Below the pieces are notes generated by a model that was not told where the DNA came from, ran no database searches, and saw nothing but the letters and a program-made list of their open reading frames with translations. Below are positions 34,898-44,913 of a DNA stretch of 64,000 bases, one piece after another. A program made the position numbers and the translations under genes. The first letter of the stretch is position 1, and each line of letters opens with the position of its first letter. The stretch spans positions 1,736,001 to 1,800,000 of the forward strand of contig NW_006917098.1 in the NCBI RefSeq assembly GCF_000516985.1, in the 5' to 3' direction. The stretch is from Pestalotiopsis fici W106-1 (lineage: Eukaryota; Ascomycota; Sordariomycetes; Amphisphaeriales; Sporocadaceae).

Positions 34898-35962
34898 ACA
34901 GGAGAGATATGCCACATAAAATGATCATGCCACTTCTTCTGAGACGCGAAAAGATAAATGACGCAGCTAGAAATCATCAAACATAAAATGAGAGAGACAT
35001 CAGTCACGCAAACCGGTCATATAAAGGAGGAGTAGCATTTAGATCAGCCATACTCATACTGGCTGTGTCTCACCTGGGCCAAGATGGGAAGGGAAAGATG
35101 TAATCGAGGAAGCATAGAAATATGCCTGAGTTGATGTACGATTTACAAAAGAGAGGTACTAAAAGTTTATCTGATATCCCCGAGCAGGTGATTTGCGGTG
35201 GGTACTAACTAACCTATGTCAGTGCAACATACCTACCTTCTACGAGAACAATACTGCTGCAAGTCTTGGCGTGGCGTTCGTTAATAGCCAATTAGAGTGC
35301 CGGTTTTACCATGGTCGAGTTTCGGCCGAGACTGTCGAGCGACAAAAATTGCGAACGAGGATTTATGATGTACTTCATCAGTAGTACCAATACTATAGAG
35401 CGGGGAGCAGAGCATGTTGTATTACATGGTTCATGTTTCGCTTGAGATGAGCGAGAATGTCATAATTGGTGGTTGTGAGCCAGTCGGTTGGTATCCGATA
35501 GTCGTGACCAGTTCCGACGCCGGCAAAGGATTTGTCCCGATTAGGAAAAATGCAGGTCCCTCGAGCCTTATCTCAGTGACTCAACTCACGTCGGGTACGT
35601 AGATGTATTATCTGAGCTTGCAACTTGACCCACTACATGCCCCATGGGTGCAGCTCCCACCAGCTAATTCATTGGCACCCGTAACAGCCCCGTAAATTCA
35701 CTGATCTTGTTGTCTCAAGAGCGCGTACCTTTGGACAATTAGGCAAGACGTTCCCTTCATAGTTTCTGCTGTGGTTCATGCAAACTAACTAAGTAGTTGG
35801 TCAGGGCGGATTATTATCAGCAAAATCATGATTGCGGGGTAGCTATGATTTATGACCGACAGCTGAACCAGATGCGTTTCCTGGCCTGTCGAAACAGAGG
35901 CATCAAGACAAAGACTTGTAGCTGGTAATCTGATTTCAGGTTTAGACACAAGGAGGCATATA
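34898..35962. other. Intergenic with dispersed repeat
   Basis: About 1.06 kb upstream of the third HET gene, containing the second copy of the dispersed repeat (35068-35224). No gene seen. Confidence 0.4.
35068..35224 (+). repeat. Dispersed repeat, copy 2
   Basis: Direct, diverged copy of 12435-12590. A weaker third match may lie at 19079-19110 (acaaaagagagatgctaaag). Precedes a HET gene, as a copy also lies beside the 10-12 kb HET gene. Confidence 0.6.
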
Positions 35963-37543
35963 ATGCGCCTGATTGATATCGAAACTCTATCATTGGAGGA
36001 CGTGGGATGGCCTGCACCGCCATATGCGATTCTTTCCCACAACTGGGGTGACAGTGAGGTATCATACCTCGACTTCTTGGATGCGGCAACACGCGAAACC
36101 CGCGAAGGCTTCACCAAGATCACGTACACTTGCGAACAGGCCAGACGGCATGGCCTGCGCTACGCCTGGGTCGACACGTGCTGCATCGACAAGAGCAGCA
36201 GCGCAGAGCTCAGCGAGGCCATTAATTCCATGTTCAAATGGTACCGAGGAGCCGCTGTCTGCTATGCGTACTTGAGAGACGTGCCGGGCGACGACGACCC
36301 TCCCTCTTCAGCCGATTCCAGCTTTCGGAAGAGTGCATGGTTCCAGCGTGGCTGGACGTTACAGGAGTTGATTGCGCCAGCTCGGGTAGAGTTCTATGGC
36401 GCCACCTGGTCCTTTGTCGGTGAGAAGGCGGATCTGACGGAAGCGATCGAGAACGTCACTGGGATAGACGCGGATATCCTTCGTGGCGGAGACGTTGCGA
36501 CGGTCAGTGTTGCGCAGCGCATGTCCTGGGCCGCCCACAGGAAAACGAAACGGGAGGAAGACATTGCGTATTGCCTGATGGGCATATTTGACGTGAATAT
36601 GCCCATGCTATATGGGGAAGGACGTAAGGCTTTCATACGTCTCCAAGAGGAGATCCTGAAGGAATCAGAAGATCAGTCTCTTTTCGCATGGCGCGCGACC
36701 CCCGAGTCAGCGGCAGAGGCTCCGTATCGTGGCTTGCTCGCCTCCTCACCGGATGAGTTTGCCGATTGCCGCGGCATTGTCCCATTTCGCAACCTCAGCG
36801 CAAGGGACATACTGGCCAGCCTAACAAGCAGAGGAATTCCTCTGACTTCGTCGCTCGAGTTCGATCCTACGAGCGACGGCAACACTGCTAAAGTAGGGCT
36901 CAATTGTCGGTGGGGCAGCGATTTCAAGAACGTCATTGGGCTCGAGATCACATGCGAAGGAGGAGATCAATACGTCCGGTCGAAGCCTTCCGAGCTACTT
37001 TCCTGCTCTTCTCATGCACGGCAAGAGACAGTCTATGTGCGCAAGTCGCTCCACGCCGCTGTTGTACAGAGCGTTCCAGAGCTGGAACGCCAGCACGCCA
37101 TCTATATCGGCACCCTGCCTGATGGTGTCAACGTTCGTGGCCTCTATCCTGCCAACGTGCGATACTCTCCGAAATTTGGCTTATTACACCTGGGTTCTTG
37201 GATAAGTGACAAAGCCATCATAGAAATGGAGTTACCTTGGACTACTGACCGATTATTGATATGCATATGGGTAGTCCAAGCGAAAGACAGTCGAGACTAC
37301 GAATGCTTTTTTATGGCGACGATCGCGTCTAGTATAGATGCGGTGAAGGATTTACGGCGGCCTAAAGATCTTGCAAGTCAACGAGTTGCCACCTACAGCC
37401 CGAGCAACACGGCTGTGGTAGTAACTCTCAAACCCGGCAAGATACAAGGATTTGACATGTTCTGTATAGATGTCAGCGTGCAAAGTGACAAGCGTCTCAT
37501 TGGAAGACGACTGCGTTCTATTTACGGTGCATCACGTGTGTAA
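35963..37543 (+). CDS. HET-domain protein, HET-E/R/D-type N-terminus, 526 aa, single exon
   Basis: Cell-death HET domain at the extreme N-terminus (MRLIDIETLSL). Motifs in order are YAILSHNWGDSEVSY (about residues 21-35), YAWVDTCCIDKSSSAELSEA (about 68-88), then WFQRGWTLQELIAP and REEDIAYCLMGIFDVNMPML with YGEGRKAFIRLQEEI. This is the HET architecture that in Podospora HET-E and related proteins precedes NACHT-WD40. Here no NACHT follows; the remaining 250 residues are unrecognised, so it is a stand-alone HET protein. The frame is intact and more GC-rich than its flanks. Third HET gene in 27 kb. Confidence 0.88.
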   Translation: MRLIDIETLSLEDVGWPAPPYAILSHNWGDSEVSYLDFLDAATRETREGFTKITYTCEQARRHGLRYAWVDTCCIDKSSSAELSEAINSMFKWYRGAAVCYAYLRDVPGDDDPPSSADSSFRKSAWFQRGWTLQELIAPARVEFYGATWSFVGEKADLTEAIENVTGIDADILRGGDVATVSVAQRMSWAAHRKTKREEDIAYCLMGIFDVNMPMLYGEGRKAFIRLQEEILKESEDQSLFAWRATPESAAEAPYRGLLASSPDEFADCRGIVPFRNLSARDILASLTSRGIPLTSSLEFDPTSDGNTAKVGLNCRWGSDFKNVIGLEITCEGGDQYVRSKPSELLSCSSHARQETVYVRKSLHAAVVQSVPELERQHAIYIGTLPDGVNVRGLYPANVRYSPKFGLLHLGSWISDKAIIEMELPWTTDRLLICIWVVQAKDSRDYECFFMATIASSIDAVKDLRRPKDLASQRVATYSPSNTAVVVTLKPGKIQGFDMFCIDVSVQSDKRLIGRRLRSIYGASRV

Positions 37544-37997
37544 TATTAGGAATATTATGAACAGATGCAATTGAAATTCTGGAAGCCCCTAATCTATTGA
37601 ATGATCAAATCACTTTTCAGCCTGTGCCTAGGTCTCAAATATTAAGAAATGGCAATACGCAATTGCTAGTGTGAGTAGTTATTCTTTCCCCTTGCCATTG
37701 CCATCTCTTAATGCTCTTCAACTTGGGAATCTCACACATTATTATCTGGTGAACCAGAGCCAATGAATGGGATTACCATGAGCAGAAAATATAAGGCAGA
37801 AAGCTTTCATAGTGTTAAACAAAAGTCTTGGAAACAAATTTAGCTGGATGACTCGCTTACCATTACGCCTGTGTAATAAGTTGATTTTCTGTACGAAAGG
37901 ATGTACAACAATACCATAGTAGACAGAACAATTGAAATTATGTCTGCTATTACAATATTCTTTTAGCAATTATCACTTGGTGTTTAGGGTCGTTTAG
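37544..37997. other. Intergenic, possible far remnant of the CaCA gene
   Basis: AT-rich. A short hydrophobic reading (FLLMVIPFIGSG, minus strand near 37760-37800) could be leftover of the last transmembrane helix of the neighbouring exchanger. No gene supported. Confidence 0.3.
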
Positions 37998-39520
37998 TTA
38001 CATACAAGCTGGAAAATCCAATGTGAGCGGTTTGTGGCTGAGTTGCTGACTGAGAATGATCAATATTGGGGTTTCGAAAGAGCTCATGTCGATAGTGGCT
38101 CCAAGAGCCAAGCCTATTGCCTGAAGAAGTAGTCAGAGAGCCATTTCTATTATGTCTGCATTTACGATGTAGTTTACCAAATGTGTCTTATCCTTAATGG
38201 CAACGACTACAGCTGTAAAACCAAGGGTAAAGTAGCGTATAAATGGAATGACGATAAAGCCGAGAAGGTTCCTGTTAACATAGTGTCCCGATGGAGAGTT
38301 ATATATGGCAGACATCATACGTTGTGCGCAAAAGGCAAATGTTGCCGTCATCATGAGAAAGACAATCCATGCGGCTACAGGCGAAAGTAAGGTTGCGTCT
38401 TCCTCGTCTTCCTCGTCTTCCTCTGAGTTTTGATAGGCTATAACGCTATCCTCCTCGGGAGGCTGCGTGCTGTAGTTGTTGAAAACTGAATCGTGCGTCT
38501 TTAGCTGAACCCAGAGATAGAATACGAATGTCGTTAACAGAGCGGCGGCGGCGATGAGTGACAATACTCGAACGGAATCATCGCGTGCTGTGTCTCCGCT
38601 ATGGAACGAAAACTCATGCACCTAAAAGAGGATGTCAGCAAACAAAAATGACAGAGACAGGACTACTTGCAAGCGAAGGTACTAGGAGCACAGCAGTGGC
38701 AAGCATAAGCTGGGGATAGCAGGCTTCCAGCCCCTGGGTGCTTAGGGCTTGTTCGTATCCGTTTCCATACACATCTCGTAAATTAACCATGCCGCCTATA
38801 AAGCAGCAAAAGCCCGGAATAAGAAGCAGATTGAGCATAATGGTTCCAGTGATGGACGCTTGTACAACCCGACTCTCACTGTAATAAAGATTGATGGCAC
38901 CCATCTGTGTCAACGATCAGCCTTGGACCAATGTTTATCCTAACCATCATCACAAGAGTGAAAAGACATACGGCTAGACTCGGAATCGAGCTTAAAACTC
39001 CATTGAGCAAACCTCCAGAGGACTCGCCCGACCGAGCAGAGAGCTCCTCAATCGCGAAATCTATAATACCAACTAGCGGTATTAATCCGAGAGAGTTCAG
39101 TACAAGAATTGCCCCAGGTTGCCAACTCAAGGACGATGCTATGACGCCTAGCGGCAGAAAAATGAGCAGACAATTCATGAACATTCCTATATTGAACGAG
39201 TCTTAGCAGTGACAATCCTCAGTCACACATGCCCAGGATGCGTAGACTTTACCGCTAATCAAAGTCACCTTCACCACATGCCAAGCATGAGCAATCCATC
39301 GAATAAAAAGATCTGGACTGTCTGTTGCAGGAGTTCTTGTGATATCGGAAAGGATTTCGTGCCAGGTGGATTCGACGACGCCATTAGAATGACCGTTGCC
39401 TATTAACGGAGTTTGCTCATCAGTGCCGCCTCCACTTTGGAGTCGTTCATCAAATGACTTGTTGAACGATCTCCGCACTTGGTGATGGAAAGAAGGGCCG
39501 ACTGTTCTCATTAGTTGCAT
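37998..39520 (-). pseudogene. Decayed Ca2+/cation-H+ exchanger (VCX1/CAX-type CaCA) homologue
   Basis: Related to vacuolar Ca2+/H+ antiporters. Segments match the family along its length: FLPLGVIASSLSWQPGAILV, FAIEELSARSGESSGGLLN, RVVQASITGTIMLNLLLIPG, an acidic loop (EEDEEDEEDATLL) and FTAVVVAIKDKTHLVNYI. Exons 1-3 join in phase (39520 to about 39246, about 39170-38982, 38913 to about 38659). Exon 4 does not: the only good intron there (about 45 bp, to 38622) leaves a one-base phase error. Exon 4 then meets a TGA at 38133, after which family-like sequence continues in frame (FETPILIILSQQ) to about 37998. Both alpha-repeat signatures have lost the ion-binding Glu (see findings). Most likely a pseudogene. 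Confidence 0.78.
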
Positions 39521-40355
39521 GAATCAGCTGTTACGGTACTGTCGCACTCACGAACCATGTCGTTTATACAGGTATCTCGAAATCAGGTTAAGCAGCTGGT
39601 GGAAAGACAAAAGATGTGATACCGAATCGATCCCCAAAGTAATCAGGTGAAGTTCAGGGTACATTATTGATCGTGGTTGGTGTGCTTATTATTCGGATGA
39701 AAGGTTGTTCCGGTACTTTCAGCCGCAGGTGAGGACCTCGAGAGTGACATCGGGAGCCGAGTCGGGACCGTGTTGAAATCAGAAACATGGTCTTATAAGC
39801 AACCATTAACATAAAGGGCTTTTTATTAAGACAACTTAGGATAGCGCAACGCGTGACATATCAATGTCATGGTAGGCACTGCCCCTCATCCATAGGGACA
39901 TAAGTTCCGGTTCATGATTGTTTCCCAAAGATTGCGAGCATGCTCATTGGCCATTGTCGTACATACCTAGGTACCTTTTGTTTTTTCTTTCCAATACCTA
40001 GTAATTATAACCTAAAAGCGTTTTTATAATTCTTGGGCCATACGGATTCATCCATCTCTCTTACCAAAAAGAAACACTAATTATAGACCTAGTCTCGATC
40101 TCCAAGAAAATTTACGGAGAAGTCGCGGCGATAGTACTGGTCTGTGCTCCGAGATAACTTGCCGACCCTGCCTCCGCTATCGCAGCTCTACCTCCTTTGG
40201 CCGGCCAGGGACTGACTGTCTTTGGCCCAAAATTTTTGACTCAAGTTTGGCAGTGATAATTGAGCCATTGACCAACACCAACCCACTGTAGGAGGTACGA
40301 AGGAGGAATACCTGATTTCTCTGGTCGAACGACGACCCATCGACCACCAGGAAAG
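39521..40355. other. Upstream region of ILV6
   Basis: No gene seen. Marks the composition change from the AT-rich accessory part to GC-rich housekeeping genes. Confidence 0.4.
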
Positions 40356-41393
40356 ATGGCATCCCGCAGCTTTCTCAAGCCCGCCGCGGCCTCGCTCAGA
40401 GCTGCCGCCGGCGCGGTGCGCTCCTCGGCCCCCAGCGTCCCCTCGCGATGGAACTCGAGCAGCTCGACCTCGGCCATGGCCTACAAGGCCAGCCGCCGCC
40501 GCTCCCAGCCTCTGCCCACCAGCGACTCGCCCTCGCCCTGGTCTGCACAGGCCGCCGTTTCCAACATTCTCTACGAGACCCCGACCCCGTCCACGGTGCC
40601 GCCCAAGCGCCACATCCTCAACTGCCTGGTCCAGAACGAGCCCGGCGTCCTGTCGCGCGTCTCGGGCATCCTCGCCGCCCGCGGCTTCAACATTGACTCG
40701 CTCGTCGTCTGCAGCACCGAGGTCGAGGACCTCTCGCGCATGACCATTGTGCTCACGGGACAGGACGGCGTCGTCGAGCAGGCCCGCCGCCAGCTCGAGG
40801 ACCTGGTCCCCGTCTGGGCCGTGCTCGACTACACAAACTCCCCCCTGGTCCAGCGCGAGCTGCTGCTCGCCAAGATCAACATTCTCGGCCCCGAGTACTT
40901 TGAGGAGCTGCTCGCCCACCACCGCGAGATCACCCAGGAGTCCCCCGACGGCGCTGCTCTCGAGGGCGACCGCGCCCTGGCTGATGCTGCCGAGGACTTT
41001 CACCCCAGCAAGCTCGTCGCTTCGCAGGCTCTGCGTCTCAAGCACGAGCACTTGAAGTCCATTACCTACTTTGCCCACCAGTTTGGCGGCAAGGTCCTGG
41101 ATATCAGCACCACTAGCTGCATTGTCGAGATGTGAGTTTTCTCCCATTACTTTGATATAGATCCTTTGTGTACTTTGGTTACAGCTACTAATCCTCTCTC
41201 TTTTTGCAGTTCCGCCAAGCCTGTCAGGATCAACTCCTTCCTGAAGCTCATTGCCCCCTTCGGTATTCTGGAATCGACCCGAACCGGTCTGATGGCCCTG
41301 CCTCGATCTCCATTGTACGGACCCGATGAGGAGGCCCTCCAGGTCAAGGACGCCGATGAGATTGTCGACGCCAGCCAGCTGCCCCCTGGTTAA
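40356..41393 (+). CDS. ILV6: Acetolactate synthase regulatory (small) subunit, mitochondrial
   Basis: Regulatory subunit that activates acetohydroxyacid synthase and confers feedback control by valine in branched-chain amino acid synthesis. Exons 40356-41131 and 41210-41393 join in phase 2, about 319 aa. The N-terminus is a Ser/Ala/Arg-rich mitochondrial presequence. The ACT domain begins at about residue 84 with HILNCLVQNEPGVLSRVSGI and LAARGFNIDSLVV. A second ACT-like C-terminal half carries RELLLAKINILGP, then FGGKVLDISTTSCIVEI and FGILESTRTGLMALPR. The length agrees with fungal Ilv6. GC-rich with strong codon bias, as expected for a housekeeping gene. Confidence 0.95.
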
Positions 41394-41698
41394 GAGAGTC
41401 GGATTCATTTGTGATTCGGAAATTTTGTGGCGTTGTTTATTAAGGCTGGGTCGGTTTTTGTAACCCGTTTTTGTTTAGAGCAAAAAAAAGACTACTGTAG
41501 TAATTTTCTTGGTAATTCACATGCCTAGGAACAATTCACTGAAAGCTTCATTGCAAATCTAAATCACTTTCAAATGTGCAATCATACTGCTGGATTTGTG
41601 TATCGTGAACTGCCGGTATCTACCATTAAGGACCGCCCTTCTCTTTTTTAAACGCCTCGCCTATTTAAATGTAACATCATTATGTTTTGTTTCCTAGT
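41394..41698. other. Convergent ILV6/OTC intergenic
   Basis: Short convergent 3' spacer; no gene seen. Confidence 0.4.
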
Positions 41699-42825
41699 CT
41701 ACAGAATCTTGCCCTTGTTCACGACGAAAGCCTCGAGAGCGGCTGTCAACAAATTAGTAGAATGTTCTAAATGATAGCAAAATAGACAGGAGATGACTTA
41801 CCAACAGCAGCCCACAATCGGTTCTCGGCCTCCTGGAAGACTAGGGAGCGGTCAGAGTAAAAGACCTCATCGGCTACCTCCTCGGGGTGGCGGGGGAGAC
41901 AGTGCAAAAACTTCCAGTCGCTCTTGGCCTGGCCCTCGGCGGCCATGCGGTTGGTGATCTGGAAGCCGGCAAAGTCCTGGAGGCGCTTCCTGCTCTCGGC
42001 CTCCTGGCCCATGGACACCCACGTGTCGGTCACGAGGTAGTCGGCGTCGCGAACGGCCGAGGCGGGCTCCGTCGTGGTGGTGAGCTTGCCCGGCTTGGCC
42101 ACGCCGTCGGCTTGCGCCTCAATGAGCTGCTGCATGTTCGACGGGATCTCGTAGCCCCGCGGCGACGCTACCGAAATATCCACGCCCAGCTTGACGCAGG
42201 CAATGGCCAGGTCAAACAGGACATTGTTGGAGTCGCCGACCCAGGCGACCTTGAGACCCGACGGGACCAAGTCACCAGGCGAGGCGGTGCCAGGAGCCGA
42301 CTCGTAAATGGTCAGGAAATCGGCAATGGTCTGTAGAGGGTGAAAGTCGTTGGACAGGGCATTGATGACGGGGACATCCGAGTCCTTGGCGAGGCCAGTG
42401 ACATCGGTGTGCGGGCCCACGCGGGCCACCATGCACGCCGTCATGGACGAGATGACGCGCGAGGTATCATACAGGGACTCATTGACGCCGAGCTGAATGT
42501 CGTCCTTGCCGAGGAACATGGGGTGGCCGCCCATGAGGGCGACGGCGGCCTCGGTGGACACGCGGGTGCGGGTGCTGCGCTTGCTAAACATCATGGCCAC
42601 GGTCCGGCCGGCCAGGCTGGTGCTCAGCGACTGGGGCACATTGCCCGACTTGACGGCCTGCTTGTGCTTGGCGGCGTTGCGAACCAGCTGGGAGAACTCG
42701 TCGCGGCTCAGGTCCGCAATGGACATGAGGTGGCGGGACTTGGTCGACCCGCCGAGGGACGAGTAGCTCCGGCTCTGAATGTTGCCAAACACGCCCTTGG
42801 CGAGGCGAAAGCTGGAATACCTCAT
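41699..42825 (-). CDS. Ornithine carbamoyltransferase, mitochondrial
   Basis: Makes citrulline from ornithine and carbamoyl phosphate in arginine synthesis (ARG3 of yeast, arg-12 of Neurospora). Exons 42825-41802 and 41742-41699 join in phase 1, about 355 aa. The start at 42825 gives a good presequence (MRYSSFRLAKGVFGNIQSR); the frame is open 27 codons further upstream. Carbamoyl-phosphate site SKRSTRTR, then FHPLQTIADFLTIYE, WVGDSNNVLFDL, DTWVSMGQE (ornithine SMG-type loop) and HCLPRHPEEV with the catalytic Cys. The last 14 residues, ALEAFVVNKGKIL, are on the tiny second exon. No defects. Confidence 0.95.
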
Positions 42826-44913
42826 CTTGGTAACGATGGACTGATTCAAGTCGCTCAATGGCGCTATTGCAGAAGTGTAATTTGGCAATGATATCACCAA
42901 GCCCAAAGTACCTGCTCAGCCAATTGTATAAGTGACGAGGATGCGATGTTTGAACCTATGAGCGGTCAGGTATTACGAAGACTCTGAGATTTTGGCATTG
43001 GCGCATCAAGACTGACAGAAAACGTGCAAGAAGCCTCCAATTGACTTACTCGAGGTGTAATATAATATGATCGAGTCTTGACAAGTGACGTGACTCAATA
43101 GATTGTCACTATCGCAATATCAAAACTATTGTCATCCAACCTTGAAATGACAAAGACGTTGGTGCTAGATGGGCTGGTGCTAGTCTAGTCTCGTCAATGT
43201 TGTTGTGAAGAACTTAATAGCTGCAGCTGGCGATGCTCCGAGACCGGGATCCACAGCTGTCACACTACATATGTACGCCCTGCACTAGTATGTATATGAA
43301 CCTGCCCTGGTCAGACTCACAATGAATGATTGCAGCAGGGGCAGAATGACTCAAAACATGTATCGTTCTTAGTTGTGCGTCAATAACAATCAGTTCTTCT
43401 TGATTTGCACTGTATCTGAATTTGGCTGTTTGAATAACGCGCGAATATTATACTGATTTTGTACAATAGACCACACTCGGCAGTGACCCGAGTCCAGTTC
43501 ATTTATGCAGGATACATAACCTGGGCGGAAGCTCCCATCTCATTAGAACACGCCGTCTGTCCGAAAACTTTCCTTTTGAGATAGTAAGTCAAGTTGAGAT
43601 AGATTCAGACGTACTGAAGTATTTTTCAATGATGGATATCCGACACTTATGCCTAGGAGAAGGATCGAAAATAGCAATATAGCACAATTCACTTGTCGTC
43701 GATCTCCCATTATCTCAACTGGCTCGTTTTCCCAGATCTGTTATATACACTTGATTGCATTGACATTGCCCATTTTGAAGAAAAATTTGCCTCATCATTT
43801 AAACCGAGTATGATTCTCTTAAGCAACCCGAATGATTTCACTGTAACATGAATAATTCATCTATTCCAAAGACATGCCCGTTCATCGCTTCCGAGATCAC
43901 CGATTCTTATACTGATGCATACAAGTCACTTACTATCAGGCGGAAAATGTGATGATTGCGATATATGATGAGTACTCTGGTGTCTGGCGGCGTTTGCCCG
44001 GATGGCCCGCCCATGCGTTCTCCGCGAGTGCGTCGCCCATGGCTGGTTCTTAGGGTACCAGGGAGCTCGGCCATTGCGAAGGACAGTTTCACCCGGGTCG
44101 GCTTCCGTGTTTATTCTATTTCAATCAATCGCAACCTATCCAGAAGTCTCGGACACGACCCGCGTTATTATCTTGATATCGCAACAACCAACTTCATCTG
44201 AGAGTGGGTGAGAACGTGATTATCATGTCGCAAAGCCCAAACATGTCGGGCGACATGACGGTTGGTAAACGTGCAGTCAGGGACAAGCACGTTACGCTAC
44301 CTCGGTGCATTGTAAACCTGGGAGGCAATAGCATTGAAAATTGTCGACTTGCTGAGTGTTCCCGAGACGAGAATTTGACAGTATTTTGAACGTAGATCAA
44401 AGGAATCGGCATTGGATAATTCTATTTTCATGTTCAAATCTAGTGGCAAGTCTCGTCTAACGAATCTCGGCGGAATTCATTCTTCAGTGTGCAAAGTCCT
44501 TGTTCATGTTTATTGACTGTGTCTTGGGGAAAATTATGACTTGATGCTTGCCTCTATCTCCGAACTCAACTTGGGAGACTAATTGAACAAATCTGATGTC
44601 GCTTTCTGACCAGCGCGCAATATCAGCCTCAAGAGCAAACAATACTGAGACTGCGGGACTTTATACCTCAACCTGACCGAGGGTCCTGTGGGCTTGCTCG
44701 TAGTAGGCACCAATCCGAACAGGCTACCTAGGCCCATCTCGTAATGGCCACGCTACCTTCTCGAATGATTTCATAGACGCTTTGAATGCTGTCTCGCTAT
44801 GCCATCGGCCATTATCCCACTATCGATATGATTTCTGATTCCGAAGTGACCTTTTTAGACCGGTAATGCCTCCTTTTCTTTGCCTCGTGGTGATTCTGCT
44901 GTTGACTGGAGCG
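42826..44913. other. Long intergenic region
   Basis: About 2.1 kb between the OTC start and the 3' end of the KH gene. ORFs are short and show no conserved pattern. I see no gene, tRNA or repeat that I can support. Confidence 0.4.

Noticed and set aside
40188..41408. 406-aa antisense ORF opposite ILV6
   Set aside because: Shadow of a GC-rich, strongly codon-biased gene. Composition is Gly/Ala/Arg/Val-rich without any domain, and it crosses the ILV6 intron.
41887..42891. Two long antisense ORFs opposite ornithine carbamoyltransferase
   Set aside because: Same GC-rich shadow effect; low-complexity translations with His/Gly/Leu runs and no homology pattern.
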